5,918 bases of DNA. It comes from Chloroflexota bacterium. GTDB taxonomy: Bacteria; Chloroflexota; Dehalococcoidia; GIF9; UBA5620. The notes under the pieces were generated by a model that had not been told where the DNA came from, made no database searches, and worked only from the letters and a program-made list of their open reading frames with translations. Each line of letters opens with the position of its first letter. The first letter of the stretch is position 1. Below, one piece after another: positions 5,401-5,918 of this stretch. Where the stretch lies: NCBI GenBank assembly GCA_026389735.1, contig JAPLHH010000257.1, positions 1 to 5,918 on the forward strand. Direction: 5' to 3'. Position numbers and translations under genes: made by a program.

Positions 5401-5918
5401 CAAGGGTCTAACTCATCGGTAAGAAGCCTCGCTGGTACTCCAATAGCGGCTGACTTCTATGGTGCTACAGGCACTCCGATTGTTATTGATATATCGTCAG
5501 GAAATGAGAGATTATTTATTCTTAATTCTGCTGGCGTAGTTACAGAGGTCGCTATGGTAATGCCAATAGATTCTATGTCACTATCTGCTATAACGCTGGA
5601 TACTCGACACCATGAGATACATGAGGGTGACCTATACAGATACACAGACTCAACTACCTTGGGGTCAGGAATATCCCAAGACTACCTAATCACTACGCCA
5701 AATACTACCAAGTGGGCGCACATGATGATTGAGATTGATGGGTCAGCAGTTACGTCTTTCTTCCTGTACGAAGCTACAGATAAGACAGGAACAACGCTAC
5801 AGAATGTATATAACGCTAACCGTAACTCCGCTAACACTGCCACCACCACTGTTCGTAAGGGCACTTCTGGCGGTACTACAGATGGCGTCCTTTTGGTAAG
5901 TTATGCTGGAGGTGCAGC
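5398..5918 (+). CDS. phage structural protein, 5' part (cut by window end)
   Basis: The frame stays open from ATG 5398 to the window end, giving the first 173 residues. The start is chosen by the TAATG overlap. An in-frame ATG at 5554 has AGAGG five bases upstream and is an alternative, but the first 52 residues look like coherent coding sequence (beta-rich, e.g. LAGTPIAADFYG and GNERLFILNSAGVVTEV). RHHEIHEGD (70-78), LITTPNTTKWAHMM (97-110) and NANRNSANTATTTV (139-152) match a pattern I recall from phage virion proteins of unknown role (HHEIHxGD, then P-N-K-H, then NRN). Context beside the adaptor suggests a neck, tail or capsid-surface component. No enzymatic motif or membrane segment is visible. 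Confidence 0.7.
   Translation, partial: MQGSNSSVRSLAGTPIAADFYGATGTPIVIDISSGNERLFILNSAGVVTEVAMVMPIDSMSLSAITLDTRHHEIHEGDLYRYTDSTTLGSGISQDYLITTPNTTKWAHMMIEIDGSAVTSFFLYEATDKTGTTLQNVYNANRNSANTATTTVRKGTSGGTTDGVLLVSYAGGA

Noticed and set aside
5803..5850. AAC-rich codons (AAT, AAC repeated) suggesting a diversity-generating retroelement target
   Set aside because: No template repeat or reverse transcriptase is in the window, and the Asn-rich NRN motif fits the protein family pattern seen elsewhere.

Overview
The window is a stretch of the virion-assembly (head and head-tail junction) module of a tailed double-stranded DNA bacteriophage or prophage. All nine reading frames lie on the + strand, packed end to end with gaps of 7 to 23 bases, apart from one 80-base gap that holds a terminator. 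The order is: small head genes, scaffold, major capsid protein, a second coat-associated protein, a head-associated coiled-coil protein, a neck adaptor, then a further structural protein. This matches podovirus-type phages and many uncultured environmental phages. The major capsid protein is the firmest assignment, and the scaffold and adaptor are supported by family-like motifs and position. The host cannot be fixed. The strong use of CTG for Leu and CGT for Arg in the capsid gene, together with strong AGGAG-type ribosome sites, would suit a gammaproteobacterial host, but that is inference.

Layout: 1-462 is the 3' end of a gene whose product carries a 25-residue tandem beta-type repeat followed by a Lys-rich linker and a helical acidic tail. 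470-757 is a small conserved-looking phage protein. 767-1141 is a small Ala/Gly/Thr-rich protein, probably an abundant virion component. 1155-2192 is the scaffolding protein. 2213-3205 is the major capsid protein. 3216-3725 is a probable decoration or capsid-associated protein. 3748-3774 is a rho-independent terminator. 3806-4474 is a head-module protein with a conserved-looking core, a coiled coil and a basic tail. 4493-5398 is a head-tail adaptor (connector) protein with an inserted beta-rich module. 5398 to the window end is the 5' part of another structural protein, which starts inside the adaptor's stop codon.

How the genes would work together: the scaffold directs polymerisation of the HK97-fold coat into a procapsid, the small beta-rich proteins at 767 and 3216 probably coat or stabilise the shell, and the adaptor joins the portal vertex to the tail after packaging. 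The terminator just after the capsid and decoration genes would let these be made in excess over the neck genes, which depend on read-through or on an unseen promoter.

I found no defence system, RNA gene, CRISPR array, integrase, insertion sequence or other clearly new system. The observations most worth checking are a motif repeated at the two ends of the scaffold, a dnaX-like A AAA AAG heptamer in frame in the first gene, the tandem repeat at the window edge, and the complete absence of TTA, CTA and TCA codons from the capsid gene and their near absence from the small gene at 767.
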